DNA from: Chromatiales bacterium
GTDB lineage: Bacteria > Pseudomonadota > Gammaproteobacteria > Chromatiales > Chromatiaceae
NCBI GenBank assembly: GCA_030145425.1
Contig: JAQYVO010000199.1
Coordinates: 1 to 64,000, forward strand
DNA: 64,000 nt
Direction of reading: 5' to 3'
Shown here: piece after piece, positions 1 to 9,038 of the stretch
How positions within the stretch are numbered: the first letter of the stretch is position 1
Layout: each line of letters opens with the position of its first letter
Translations under genes and position numbers: made by a program
The notes under the pieces: generated by a model
What the model was told of the DNA's origin: nothing
The model's database searches: none
The model's input: the letters and a program-made list of their open reading frames with translations, nothing else

Positions 1-72
1 CGGCGTGGCAACAGGCTTTCCATCATGCCCGTAACCGAGGCACAGTGGAATTTTATCCTGTCCCTGGAGTGA
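1..72 (+). CDS. EVE-domain protein, C-terminal fragment
   Basis: The window begins inside this gene. Frame 1 reads 23 codons to a TGA at 70-72. The peptide contains RGNRLSIMPVT followed by W-x-FILSLE. This closely matches the usual C-terminal strand of EVE/thymocyte-nuclear-protein-1 family proteins, which end in a R-x-RLSVMPVT...W-x-x-ILSL pattern. The family belongs to the PUA-like fold and is thought to read modified bases. Only the tail is visible, so the domain assignment rests on this one short stretch and on memory of the family. A longer ATG-started frame (45-257) overlaps it but has no recognisable content. Confidence 0.7.
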   Translation, partial: RRGNRLSIMPVTEAQWNFILSLE

Positions 73-300
73 TGCCTGTCGCGTCGGATCCATCGAGATC
101 CCGAGGGGCACGGCAGGAACGGCAATTAACCCGACATTTGAAAAGGGAAGCAATCACAGGTCTGCATGGATTTGTAAACTACAGCTCCGGCGGTGAATAT
201 GTCCCTCAGGGGATAGCAGAACCAAAAGAGTGGCCTGTAATCCCGGGTGGCACATAGAAAACAGATACGCGTTAAACTCTATTAATTATCTATTGGTTAG

Positions 301-425
301 TGTCCGGTCAGAAACAGCTGTTTTCGTCATTCCGGCGAAGGTCGAAATTCGGTGACACCTGGTATTTCCTGGATCCCGGCCTTCGCCGGGATGACGTGAA
401 TCAAAAAAGTATGCGTTTCCGGACA
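301..425. repeat. MITE-like palindromic repeat, copy 1
   Basis: This lies in the roughly 400-base gap between the EVE fragment and the RND adaptor, a gap in which I see no gene. The outer ends are inverted: TGTCCGGTCAGAAAC at 301-315 pairs imperfectly with GTTTCCGGACA at 415-425. The core is a long imperfect palindrome (about 328-404) of the CGTCATTCCGGCGAAGG ... CCTTCGCCGGGATGACG type. That core is a dispersed repeat common in proteobacterial genomes. A second copy with the same core occurs at 7021-7134. It could form a strong hairpin in RNA and may affect transcription of the downstream efflux genes. Confidence 0.85.
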
Positions 426-471
426 TAACGCTAGTTACAAAGTATCAGCGCATCATTCTACAGGAGCAGAA

Positions 472-1584
472 ATGGCCTATCATCGAATTTTAAATAACCA
501 GGAGCTACCGGGTCGAATCTTTTTTAACGGGCTGATGGTTGGACTTGTTACGGTGAGCCTGTTGGGCTGCAGCGAAAAACCGGCAACCCAGGCCGAGATA
601 ATCCGGCCGGTGAAGTCCGTCGTCGTTGGCGACGCTGAAATTATGGCCCGGAGACGATTTCCCGGCAGGGCCACGGCCACCCAGGAGGTCAACCTCTCTT
701 TCGACGTCAGCGGGAGCCTTGTGGAGCGCCCCGTCAATGTGGGTGACGAGGTGAAGAAGGGTCAACTGATTGCGCAACTCGATCAAAGGGATTTCCGGTC
801 CAACGTCAAGGCAACCCAGGCAGCGTTGAAAAGGGACCACAAAAATTTCAAACGCGCCACAGAGTTGGTCAGAGATGGCAATATATCTCAGTCCGACTAC
901 GATCGCCTGGAAGCCAGGGTGGATGTGGCCGATGCCGAACTGGCCGTTGCTCAAAAGGCCCTCGCTGACAGCGTGCTGGCAGCGCCGTTCGACGGCCGTA
1001 TCGCCAACCTGTTCGTGGAAAACTTCCAGGCGATTCGCGCCAAGCAGGAGATTGCCCGGCTGCTCGATTCCACCCACGTGGAATTCACGATCCAGATCCC
1101 CGAACAATTGATCTCCCTGGTCTCCTACATCCGGGACATCAAGGTGGAATTCGACAGTTTTCCGGGACGTCCGGTTTCCGCTTTCATCAAGGAGATAGGC
1201 ACCGAGGCCTCGACCACCACGCGCACTTACCCGATAACACTGACCATGGAGCAACCCGAGGGCTTTGAGATCCTGCCGGGTATGGCCGGCATTGCCACCG
1301 GCCGGCCGGAGTTCCCCGAGAGCATGAAGATCGCCGGCATACCGGTGCCGGTTACAGCCGTATTCACGGACACGGAATCGTCCGGCAATTTCATCTGGGT
1401 GATCGACGAAGGCACGAATACCGTCAAGCGCAGGTCGGTGGAGGTGGGGGAGCTCGGTGATGCGGGTATTCCGGTGACCAACGGACTTCAGGCCGGCGAG
1501 CGGGTCGTGACGGCAGGGGTGAGTTATCTTCGGGAAGATCAGAAGGTCAAACTCCTTGACAGCCAGGGAGGCGATGATCGATGA
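472..1584 (+). CDS. RND efflux periplasmic adaptor subunit (lipoprotein)
   Basis: Membrane-fusion protein of a tripartite RND pump. It links the inner-membrane permease to an outer-membrane channel. The N-terminus has a hydrophobic segment ending in a lipobox (LLGC, Cys about residue 33), so a lipid-anchored periplasmic protein is expected. A coiled-coil hairpin around residues 100-150 is flanked by the two lipoyl-like halves, the second carrying the family motif APFDGRI near residue 165. Length (370 aa) is normal. The ATG at 472 has AGGAG about 6 bases upstream. The stop overlaps the permease start (ATGA), indicating translational coupling. No outer-membrane factor gene is adjacent, so a shared TolC-like partner is likely. 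Confidence 0.93.
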   Translation: MAYHRILNNQELPGRIFFNGLMVGLVTVSLLGCSEKPATQAEIIRPVKSVVVGDAEIMARRRFPGRATATQEVNLSFDVSGSLVERPVNVGDEVKKGQLIAQLDQRDFRSNVKATQAALKRDHKNFKRATELVRDGNISQSDYDRLEARVDVADAELAVAQKALADSVLAAPFDGRIANLFVENFQAIRAKQEIARLLDSTHVEFTIQIPEQLISLVSYIRDIKVEFDSFPGRPVSAFIKEIGTEASTTTRTYPITLTMEQPEGFEILPGMAGIATGRPEFPESMKIAGIPVPVTAVFTDTESSGNFIWVIDEGTNTVKRRSVEVGELGDAGIPVTNGLQAGERVVTAGVSYLREDQKVKLLDSQGGDDR

Positions 1585-4500
1585 ATCTTGCAAAACTCGC
1601 GATCGATAACCGCGCCGTAAGCTACTTCGCCGCGATACTCATCGTGGTGGGTGGCATCTTCAGCTTTTTCGGGCTGGGGCAACTGGAAGACCCGCAATTT
1701 ACTGTCAAGACTGCAGCGGTTACAACGACCTACCCCGGCGCCAGTCCCCAACAGGTCGAGATGGAAGTAACCGACCGTATCGAACTGGCGATCCAAGAGA
1801 TGCCGGAGATCGATTACCTGGAATCCTTCTCCAGGGCCGGCATGTCCCTGATCAAGGTCAACATCAAGTCTGAATTCTGGTCTGATCGCCTGCCCCAGGT
1901 GTGGAATAAACTGCGCGCCAGGATACGGGACGTGGAAGCTCAGTTGCCGCTGGGCGTCGGGCGCCCGGATGTCTCCGACGACTTCGGGGACGTGTTTGGT
2001 TTTCAGATCGCCCTCACCGCAGAAGGGTTCGAGTACAGCGAACTGGAGGAGTACGCCAAGATCATCAAGAAAGAGCTCAGCCTGGTCAATGGCGTGGCCA
2101 GGGTTGATCTGTGGGGGGTTCAGCAGAAGGTGGTCTACGTCGATGCCTCCGCCACCCGGCTTGCCGATCTCGGTCTGTCGGAGGCCAATCTGGAGGCCAC
2201 CCTCAACGTACAGAATATGGTGGTGGATGCCGGCAGCCTGGACCTGCAGAGCCGTCGCTTTCGCATCGCACCCACCGGCGAGTTCGACACGCCAGAGGCG
2301 ATCGGCGACCTTGCGGTACGCCCCAGCCTGACCGACAGCCTGAGTGCCGGCGACAGGCGCTCGGATGAGATCATCCGAATAAAGGATATTGGCGATATTC
2401 GTACCGGCTATCTGGATCCACCCCTCACTCTGATGCGCTACAACGGTCACCCGGCGCTGGGGATTTCAATTACCAACGTTTCCGGTGTCAATGTGGTGGA
2501 AGTGGGCCGGGCCATCGATACCGCCATCGATAACCTGATGGAGCGGCTGCCGGTGGGTATCGAGCTGCATCGAATCCACTGGATGTCCGACATCGTCGAT
2601 ACCGCGGTCATGGACTTCCTCATCAGTTTCGCCGAGGCAGTGGCCATCGTCCTGGTGGTCATCACCTGGGCCATGGGCGTGCGCATGGGTGCGATCATCG
2701 GTACCGCCCTGGTGCTCACCATCCTGGTCAGCTTCATCCTGATGTCGATCTTCGGGATCGACCTGCAGCGCATGTCCCTGGGGGCACTGGTGGTTGCCCT
2801 GGGCATGATGGTGGACAATGCCATCGTAGTCGCCGACGGCATGGCTATGCGTCTGCAAAAAGGTGTGGAGCGCACCCAGGCGGCGATTGAGTCGGCCCGG
2901 GTTCCCTCCGTACCATTGCTCGGGTCCACGGTGATTGCGGTGATGGCCTTCTACCCCATCTTTGCCTCCGTGGAAGACGCCGGCGAATACTGCCGCACCC
3001 TGTTTTCGGTGGTGGCCATTGCGCTGCTCAGCTCATGGCTCATCTCCATGACCATCACGCCGATTCAATGCATCGACATGCTGCCCGAACCCGAGAAAGA
3101 TGCAGCCGGGAAAGATCCCTATGGCAGCGGTATGTTCCGAATCTATCTTCGCCTGCTGGAAAAGGCCATGGCTTTCCGCTGGGTGACCCTCGGCGTTCTG
3201 ATCATCCTGCTCGTGGCTGCCGTCATGGGCTTCGGACAGCTCAAACAACAGTTCTTTCCCTTCTCCTCGATGGACAAATTCATGGTGGATGTCTGGTACC
3301 CGGAGGGGACCCGTATCCAGAATGTGGCTGCCGAGCTGGAGAGTATGAATAGACACCTGCAGGCCGATGAACGGGTCGATACGGTGACCAGCTTTATCGG
3401 CCAGGGTCCACCCCGTTTCTACCTGCCGGTGGATCCGGAGGATCCCTACCCGTCTTACGCCCAGCTCATCGTCAACGTGCACGACTACCGGGTGATCGAT
3501 GACCTGATGGCCGAACTCATCCCCTGGCTGGCGCAGCAATATCCGGACGCCCAGATACCCATGCGCAAGTACGGGGTTGGTCCCTCCAACACCTGGAAGT
3601 TCGAGGTGCGCATCAGCGGTCCGGCGGAGGCCGATCCAATATTGCTGCGTGACTATGCCGAACGGGGCATGGCCATTCTGGAGGCATCACCCCTGGCCGG
3701 CGCGGTGCGCAACAACTGGCGTGAGAACACCCTCAAGGTGGTGCCCGTATTCAATCAGGAACGGGCGCGCTGGGCCAATATCAGCCGCGAGGACCTGGCC
3801 AATGCCACCAAGCGCGCATTTGACGGACGCACCATCGGGCTCTATCGGGAACAGGATAGTCTCATCCCCATCATTCTGCGCCACACGGAGGCAGATCGGA
3901 CCAATGTGGGGGGGCTGGATGCACTGCAGGTCAAGAGCAGCCTGGCTACCGAAACCGTACCCATGGGGCAGGTAACCGATGGTGCTGCCACAGAGTGGGA
4001 GGATCCCCTCATCTGGCGGCGTGACCGAAGGCGCACCATCACCATCCAATCCAACCCCATACAGGATGTCACACTGCCCAGCCTGCGTACCGATGTGCTC
4101 GAGGAATTTGACGCCCTGGCAGCCAGCCTGCCCGGCGGCTACTCCCTGGAGTGGGGTGGCGAGTACGAGGATACGGTCAGCGCCCAGGCATCATTGATTC
4201 CCGGCGTGGTACCGGCATTGGCCGTCATGCTGTTTCTCATCGTGGCCCTGTTCAATGCCTTCCGGCCGCTGCTGGTAATCATCCTCACCATTCCCTTTGC
4301 ACTCATCGGCATCATTATCGGACTCATGCCCACCGGCACACCATTCGGTTTTCTGGCGCTGCTCGGGGCCATGAGTCTGGTGGGCATGATGATCAAGAAT
4401 GCGATCGTTCTGCTGGATCAGGTCAACATAGAGTTGGACGAGGGGGCTGCTCGCTATGATGCGGTAATCAACGCGGCCCTGTCCCGCCTTCGCCCGGTGC

Positions 4501-4715
4501 TGCTGGCCGCGGCCACCACCGTGCTAGGCGTCGTTCCGCTGCTGCAGGATGTTTTCTGGATCGGTCTGGCCATCACCATTATGTTTGGCCTGACCTTCGG
4601 CACCATCCTGACCATGGTGGTAGTACCGACATTCTATGCCACGCTGTATCGGCTGAACAAGCCGGACAACAAAGGTCAGCAAGATGTCAGCGAAGCCAAG
4701 CAGCAGCCGGCCTGA
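1581..4715 (+). CDS. RND family efflux permease (AcrB-like)
   Basis: Proton-driven inner-membrane exporter of 1044 aa, full length for the HAE/AcrB-type RND family. The first transmembrane helix lies near the N-terminus, followed by a periplasmic porter domain, helices 2-6, a second porter domain and helices 8-12. Relay residues are visible: TM4 reads GMMVDNAIVVADG, with one Asp followed by Asn rather than the Asp-Asp pair of AcrB. TM10 reads GMMIKNAIVLLDQ and retains the Lys. The substrate cannot be read from sequence. It is coupled to the adaptor gene by an ATGA overlap and forms an operon with it, possibly extended by the lipoprotein gene 57 bases downstream. Confidence 0.94.
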   Translation: MNLAKLAIDNRAVSYFAAILIVVGGIFSFFGLGQLEDPQFTVKTAAVTTTYPGASPQQVEMEVTDRIELAIQEMPEIDYLESFSRAGMSLIKVNIKSEFWSDRLPQVWNKLRARIRDVEAQLPLGVGRPDVSDDFGDVFGFQIALTAEGFEYSELEEYAKIIKKELSLVNGVARVDLWGVQQKVVYVDASATRLADLGLSEANLEATLNVQNMVVDAGSLDLQSRRFRIAPTGEFDTPEAIGDLAVRPSLTDSLSAGDRRSDEIIRIKDIGDIRTGYLDPPLTLMRYNGHPALGISITNVSGVNVVEVGRAIDTAIDNLMERLPVGIELHRIHWMSDIVDTAVMDFLISFAEAVAIVLVVITWAMGVRMGAIIGTALVLTILVSFILMSIFGIDLQRMSLGALVVALGMMVDNAIVVADGMAMRLQKGVERTQAAIESARVPSVPLLGSTVIAVMAFYPIFASVEDAGEYCRTLFSVVAIALLSSWLISMTITPIQCIDMLPEPEKDAAGKDPYGSGMFRIYLRLLEKAMAFRWVTLGVLIILLVAAVMGFGQLKQQFFPFSSMDKFMVDVWYPEGTRIQNVAAELESMNRHLQADERVDTVTSFIGQGPPRFYLPVDPEDPYPSYAQLIVNVHDYRVIDDLMAELIPWLAQQYPDAQIPMRKYGVGPSNTWKFEVRISGPAEADPILLRDYAERGMAILEASPLAGAVRNNWRENTLKVVPVFNQERARWANISREDLANATKRAFDGRTIGLYREQDSLIPIILRHTEADRTNVGGLDALQVKSSLATETVPMGQVTDGAATEWEDPLIWRRDRRRTITIQSNPIQDVTLPSLRTDVLEEFDALAASLPGGYSLEWGGEYEDTVSAQASLIPGVVPALAVMLFLIVALFNAFRPLLVIILTIPFALIGIIIGLMPTGTPFGFLALLGAMSLVGMMIKNAIVLLDQVNIELDEGAARYDAVINAALSRLRPVLLAAATTVLGVVPLLQDVFWIGLAITIMFGLTFGTILTMVVVPTFYATLYRLNKPDNKGQQDVSEAKQQPA

Positions 4716-4772
4716 GTAGGCTGGCATTCATATGAAAAAACTTATAAACAGGCTTCTGAAGGATTGGAATCG

Positions 4773-6038
4773 ATGCGCGTTCTAGGTCTTGGCTTCCTGG
4801 CACTCCTGCTGGCCGGATGTGCCGGACACCCTTTGATGCCCACGCCGAACCTCTACGTCGATGGTACGGTCAATCCTTTTCCTGACGTGCCGGCCGAACT
4901 GCAGAGCAACCGGGTGGAGCTCCTTTATCTAACCGATCGAGTGCCGGAGAAGGATGCCGGAGACAGATTCAATTATGGCTACGGGCGCTCAAAATCTCTG
5001 GCCTGGGGTATCGCCACCGTCTCCCTGGGACGCGATATCTCCTGGCCCGAACTGGTCGAAGCCAGTCGCACAAAGGAGCGCTCCAGACAGCTGAACGTCG
5101 AATTGCTGTCTGTGGACGAACGTGGACGCGGACCGGGTACGCCCGCCCCGTTCAGAATAGAGAAGGGTTTTCCCAAAAGCGATCCGGAGGTGGTGGCGAA
5201 GGTCCAAAAGCATGCGGCATTACTTCATCAGGAGCTGTCACGACGTCTGAGGCTAACCGGACGCAAGCATGTATACATCTTTGTACATGGCTATAACAAC
5301 ACCTTTGAGGATGCGGCGCTGGGTGCTGCTGAACTGTATCACTTCGGTGGACGTAGGGGCGTCCCGCTTGTGTATTCCTGGCCCGCAGGACACCCGGGAC
5401 TGTTGAAGGGCTATGGCTACGATCGGGAATCGAGCGAATTCACAGTCCACCACTTGAAGTTGGTTATTCGCGCTGTGTCTGCCTTGCCAGAAGTCGAGCA
5501 GATACAGATTATCGGGCACAGCCGGGGTACGGATGTGGTACTTGCGGCGGTGCGGGAACTGTTCATCGAGGCCTGGGCCAAGGGCGTCAGTCCTCGGGAA
5601 ATGTATCGCATCGACAACCTGGTACTGGTTGCAGCCGACCTGGACATTCAGGTCGTTGAACAGCGCCTGGTGGGTGAACGCATCAATGCTGGTGTGTCTC
5701 AGTTGCTCGTCTATACCTCTCCACGGGACCAGGCCATAGGTTTTGCCGAGTCGCTGTTCGCCAGCCCGCGCGGGCGGCTGGGCAAACTGAAACTTTCATC
5801 ACTGACGGCACAGGAGAAGGAACACATGGAGGATTACGAGTGGGTAAAGACAGTGACCTTTATAAACTTCAGCGGCACTTCGGAGCAATACGGCCACAGC
5901 TATTTTCGGACCGATCCACGCGTAAGCTCAGATCTGATCCTGCATTTTGACGGCATCCCACCCGGCTCCCCCGAGCGACCGCTTGAATCCAAAGGTTTCG
6001 GATTCTGGGAGATACCGGAAGGTTATCCCGGTAACTAG
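4773..6038 (+). CDS. Alpha/beta hydrolase lipoprotein (DUF900-like)
   Basis: Predicted envelope-anchored serine hydrolase of 421 aa. A short hydrophobic leader ends in LLAGC (Cys about residue 16), a lipobox. The middle resembles the alpha/beta-hydrolase family of unknown function (DUF900 type). It has VYIFVHGYNNTFEDAA for the oxyanion region and IIGHSRGTDVV as the nucleophile elbow (Ser about residue 250). An Asp-rich strand (LVLVAADLD) and late His residues could complete the triad. I chose ATG 4773 because AAGGA sits 9 bases upstream. An upstream in-frame TTG at 4764 abuts that site and is unlikely. The substrate is unknown. It follows the RND genes closely, so it may be cotranscribed with them. 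Confidence 0.82.
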   Translation: MRVLGLGFLALLLAGCAGHPLMPTPNLYVDGTVNPFPDVPAELQSNRVELLYLTDRVPEKDAGDRFNYGYGRSKSLAWGIATVSLGRDISWPELVEASRTKERSRQLNVELLSVDERGRGPGTPAPFRIEKGFPKSDPEVVAKVQKHAALLHQELSRRLRLTGRKHVYIFVHGYNNTFEDAALGAAELYHFGGRRGVPLVYSWPAGHPGLLKGYGYDRESSEFTVHHLKLVIRAVSALPEVEQIQIIGHSRGTDVVLAAVRELFIEAWAKGVSPREMYRIDNLVLVAADLDIQVVEQRLVGERINAGVSQLLVYTSPRDQAIGFAESLFASPRGRLGKLKLSSLTAQEKEHMEDYEWVKTVTFINFSGTSEQYGHSYFRTDPRVSSDLILHFDGIPPGSPERPLESKGFGFWEIPEGYPGN

Positions 6039-6094
6039 TGTACCCCGCATTTCCCGATAAACTTTTTTTCAATTGAACGGAAATCATAGTAATA

Positions 6095-6988
6095 ATGCAT
6101 GCTCGTGTCGTTTTCCAGGTAATCCTGTGGGTCCTGCTCTTCACATCGACCTTGGCGACCGGACAAGGCCAAGTGAAGGTTTATACGGTTAACTATCCGC
6201 TGCAGTATTTTTCACAACGCATCGCGGGCCAGCATGCCGATGCGGTGTTCCCCGCACCCACTGAAGGGGACCCCGCCTTCTGGCAGCCCTCCGTGGAAGT
6301 CATTTCCGGATATCAACAGGCCGACCTGATCCTGCTCAACGGTGCGAACTATGCGAAATGGGTCAACCGGGTTTCCCTGCCGCGACGCAAACTGGTTGAT
6401 ACTTCGGCGGGTTTCCGGGATCGCTACATCCGTGTGACGGTGGATGCAACACACAGTCATGGCCCCGGCGGGGAACACTCCCATGCCGGTACCGCTTTCA
6501 CAACCTGGCTGGATTTCGAGCAGGCGGCAGCACAGGCGCGCGCAACTGCAGACGCAATGACGCGAAAGTGGCCGGAGTGGAAATCGGACTTCTCGCGTAA
6601 TCTTGAAGCGCTGGAAGCGGATCTTCTGGAACTCGACAAACAGATTCAAATGATTGTGGCGGTGAAGCCGGACCATCCGCTGATGGCATCACATCCGGTG
6701 TATCAATATCTTCAGCGCCGCTACGGGCTCAACCTGAAAAGCATGATGTGGGAACCGGACGAAATGCCGGACGAAGCGCAGTGGGCAGCGCTTGCACGGG
6801 CGCTTGGCGACCACCCTGCCCGCTGGATGATCTGGGAAGGCGAGCCGAACCCTCAGATCGTCAAGCGATTGCAGCGTATGGGGGTGGAAAGTGTTGTGTT
6901 CGACCCCGCAGGCAACCGCCTGGATAAAGGCGATTTTCTCAGTGTGATGGGGCAGAATGTGAAACATCTGAAGCGAGCTTATCAATGA
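6095..6988 (+). CDS. ZnuA-like metal ABC binding protein, metal site degenerate
   Basis: Periplasmic solute-binding protein (297 aa) of the cluster A-I / ZnuA-TroA fold, with a signal peptide over about residues 1-23. Family landmarks are visible: YTVNYPL near the start, ADLILLNGANYAKW, a His-rich loop (HSHGPGGEHSHAG, about residues 120-133), WLDF, ASHPVYQYLQRRYGL, and a C-terminal IWEGEPN ... VVFDPAG. The first canonical His (usually D-P-H) is Ala in GDPAFWQP. The second (H before x-W-L-D) is Thr in FTTWLDF. The third His (SHPVYQY) and the acidic residue remain. High-affinity zinc binding in the usual way is therefore doubtful. The gene overlaps the next one by ATGA and sits with a MacB-type, not ZnuBC-type, transporter. 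Confidence 0.85.
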   Translation: MHARVVFQVILWVLLFTSTLATGQGQVKVYTVNYPLQYFSQRIAGQHADAVFPAPTEGDPAFWQPSVEVISGYQQADLILLNGANYAKWVNRVSLPRRKLVDTSAGFRDRYIRVTVDATHSHGPGGEHSHAGTAFTTWLDFEQAAAQARATADAMTRKWPEWKSDFSRNLEALEADLLELDKQIQMIVAVKPDHPLMASHPVYQYLQRRYGLNLKSMMWEPDEMPDEAQWAALARALGDHPARWMIWEGEPNPQIVKRLQRMGVESVVFDPAGNRLDKGDFLSVMGQNVKHLKRAYQ

Positions 6989-9009
6989 TCGGGCAGGATT
7001 ACTTTTTGATTCACTATTTGGTGTTTTTCCATAAACAGTATCTTCCGTCATTCCGGCGAAGGCCGGAATCCAGTAAGTCGCTGAATTCCCTGGATCCCGG
7101 CATTCGCCGGGATGACGTAGTTTCTGAAAAACACGCGTTTCAGGACGGATACTATTTATTGTATTTATCACCGCGTATTGTTGCCGCCACGGTCCTCCTG
7201 CTGGCGGTTCTTTTATTACCGTTGGAAAGCCACGCCGACTGGATCAACCTCACGGGAGCAGAGACTGCGCCCAATATCGCAGAGATCTATGTGCTGGACG
7301 ACAGGGTGAAGCTCATTCTGGAAGTCTATGTGCAGGATCTGGATAGGTTTGAGGATCTGATACCCGACGACTGGGTAAAGGACAGCACAACCGAAAGGCC
7401 GCCACTGGAAGCGCGCATGCAACACTTTGCGGATCATACCTTTCAGGTGCTGACAGAATCCGGTGAAAAGTTGTCTGCCAGGCTTGATCTGGTCGAGCCG
7501 CGGATGCGGGTCGACCGCAAGTCCCCTTTTGCCGGAATGATTAATCCATTCACTCGCCAGCGGGTGCCTGAGGCCCCGGCTGACAAGCGCGTGCTGTATG
7601 CCGAGATCAGTTACCCGTTCAGGCAGCGGGCTGCCGAACTGACGTTCGTACCGCCACAGGACGATGATGGGCTGGCCACGGTTTCCATCGGGTTCATCGC
7701 CTATCACAAGTCGGTGCCCATTATAGATTTTCGCTACCTGGGTGCCCCGGCGCGGGTACAGCTGGACTGGTCGGATCCCTGGTATACGAAATTTGACAAT
7801 CCCAACCTCAAACGGCACCACAAGTCTGCACTCATGTCATTTCTCTATGTGGAGCCCTATGAGGTCAGACACGAGATCCTGGTCCGGGCCATGGATATGA
7901 AACAGTGGATGGATCTGGGTCTGCGTGGTGACGGCTGGATCGAGGTTGATGAACTGGAGGGGCTTAAGCAGCGCATCGGTGAGTTCCTGCTGGAGAAGAA
8001 TCCTGTTCTCGTCGATGGCCAAGCGCTTAAGCCAATTCTGGATCGGACCAATTTCGTCAAGGTCAGTCTGCAGGGAATCAAGCTGGTGGAGGTGCCCGAG
8101 CGGATGGAGATTGCCACCGCAATCGTCGGCGTCATCATCACCTACCTGACGGATGGCCTGCCGCAGCAGGTAACGGTGGACTGGGAATTGTTTACTGACC
8201 AGATTCAGCGTGTGCCCGCCACGGCAACCGACCCCGCGGGTCCCCTGCCGACCTTTCTGACCCCGGATGATGCTGTTCATATCTGGACGAATTACCTGAA
8301 GAACTATCAGATACCAACGGTGCAGGGGGTAGCAGTCCGCGGTTCCCTGGGAGAGATGACGATACCTCTGGGCAGTGTTGCCGCGGTGGTGCTGTTGCTG
8401 CCGCTGGGTGGATTGTTTTTTCGCCGGCTGCGGCGCGGTGAGCCATTAAAATGGATGGCGGTTTCCGCTGCAGTGCTGGTCGTCGCAGGTATCGCGAGTT
8501 TCCCGTACACGCAGGTGACTTTCGCACGCCCGGCCGCGGTCGCCGGCGACCTGGACGATGAGCAGGCGAAGGCGTTATTGCAGGCATTGCTGAAGAACGT
8601 CTATCGGGCCTTCGATTTTCGTGAGGAAGGTGATGTCTATGACAAACTCGCGATGACAGTAGAGGGAGATCTGCTGACGGAGCTCTATCTGCAGAATCGC
8701 CGTTCTTTCGCGATCCAGAAAGCGGGTGGTGCCCAGGCTAAAATCAAGGAGGTCAACATTCAACAGGCGCAGGCAAAGCGACTGGATAGCGGATCGCTGG
8801 GCTACGCAATCGCCGGGCGCTGGACAGCCCTCGGATCCGTTGGGCACTGGGGGCACATACACATGCGGCAAAACCTTTACGACGCCGTGGTGAAGGTCGA
8901 GTCGATCGATGGCCGCTGGAAGATCACGAATCTCGAATTGCTGGAAGAACAGCGTATTGATCCGAGCAAGCCGGTTTCCTCAGAAGCTTCTCCATCAGGA
9001 AAACGCTGA
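6985..9009 (+). CDS. Large membrane-anchored protein of unknown function
   Basis: I do not recognise a named family. The open frame is 674 aa from an ATG at 6985 that overlaps the previous stop. The first about 57 residues include translation of a dispersed palindromic repeat (7021-7134). After it come a hydrophobic leader (about residues 65-84), a long probably periplasmic region, two hydrophobic helices (about residues 455-475 and 490-505), and a soluble C-terminal domain of about 150 residues. Alternative start: TTG at 7159, directly after the repeat, preceded by GGACGGA; this would give about 616 aa beginning just before the signal segment. The gene lies between the ZnuA-like gene and the ABC ATPase, so it is probably an accessory or extracytoplasmic partner of that transporter. 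Confidence 0.75.
   Translation: MIGQDYFLIHYLVFFHKQYLPSFRRRPESSKSLNSLDPGIRRDDVVSEKHAFQDGYYLLYLSPRIVAATVLLLAVLLLPLESHADWINLTGAETAPNIAEIYVLDDRVKLILEVYVQDLDRFEDLIPDDWVKDSTTERPPLEARMQHFADHTFQVLTESGEKLSARLDLVEPRMRVDRKSPFAGMINPFTRQRVPEAPADKRVLYAEISYPFRQRAAELTFVPPQDDDGLATVSIGFIAYHKSVPIIDFRYLGAPARVQLDWSDPWYTKFDNPNLKRHHKSALMSFLYVEPYEVRHEILVRAMDMKQWMDLGLRGDGWIEVDELEGLKQRIGEFLLEKNPVLVDGQALKPILDRTNFVKVSLQGIKLVEVPERMEIATAIVGVIITYLTDGLPQQVTVDWELFTDQIQRVPATATDPAGPLPTFLTPDDAVHIWTNYLKNYQIPTVQGVAVRGSLGEMTIPLGSVAAVVLLLPLGGLFFRRLRRGEPLKWMAVSAAVLVVAGIASFPYTQVTFARPAAVAGDLDDEQAKALLQALLKNVYRAFDFREEGDVYDKLAMTVEGDLLTELYLQNRRSFAIQKAGGAQAKIKEVNIQQAQAKRLDSGSLGYAIAGRWTALGSVGHWGHIHMRQNLYDAVVKVESIDGRWKITNLELLEEQRIDPSKPVSSEASPSGKR
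7021..7134. repeat. MITE-like palindromic repeat, copy 2, inside a reading frame
   Basis: The core (about 7049-7117) has the same CGTCATTCCGGCGAAGG / CGCCGGGATGACG arms as copy 1 at 301-425. It is bounded by a different inverted repeat: GTGTTTTTCCATAAAC at 7021-7036 against GTTTCTGAAAAACAC at 7120-7134. It sits at the 5' end of the 674-codon frame without breaking it. Its translation (PSFRRRPES ... PGIRRDD) is the peptide these repeats give in one frame, and is typically a misannotation artefact. Confidence 0.85.
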
Positions 9010-9038
9010 GAGATTTGGAGGCGGTAGCCGGTAACCAC

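Noticed and set aside
45-257. 70-codon ATG-started frame at the left edge
   Set aside because: It overlaps the EVE-domain C-terminus in another frame, has no ribosome site and no recognisable protein pattern.
505-1593. 362-codon minus-strand frame opposite the RND adaptor
   Set aside because: A shadow of the adaptor gene; the plus-strand product has clear family motifs and the opposite frame does not.
6689-7171. 160-codon minus-strand frame with RHPGECRDPGN and WIPAFAGMT
   Set aside because: This peptide is the well-known spurious translation of the dispersed palindromic repeat, and the rest is antisense to the binding-protein gene.
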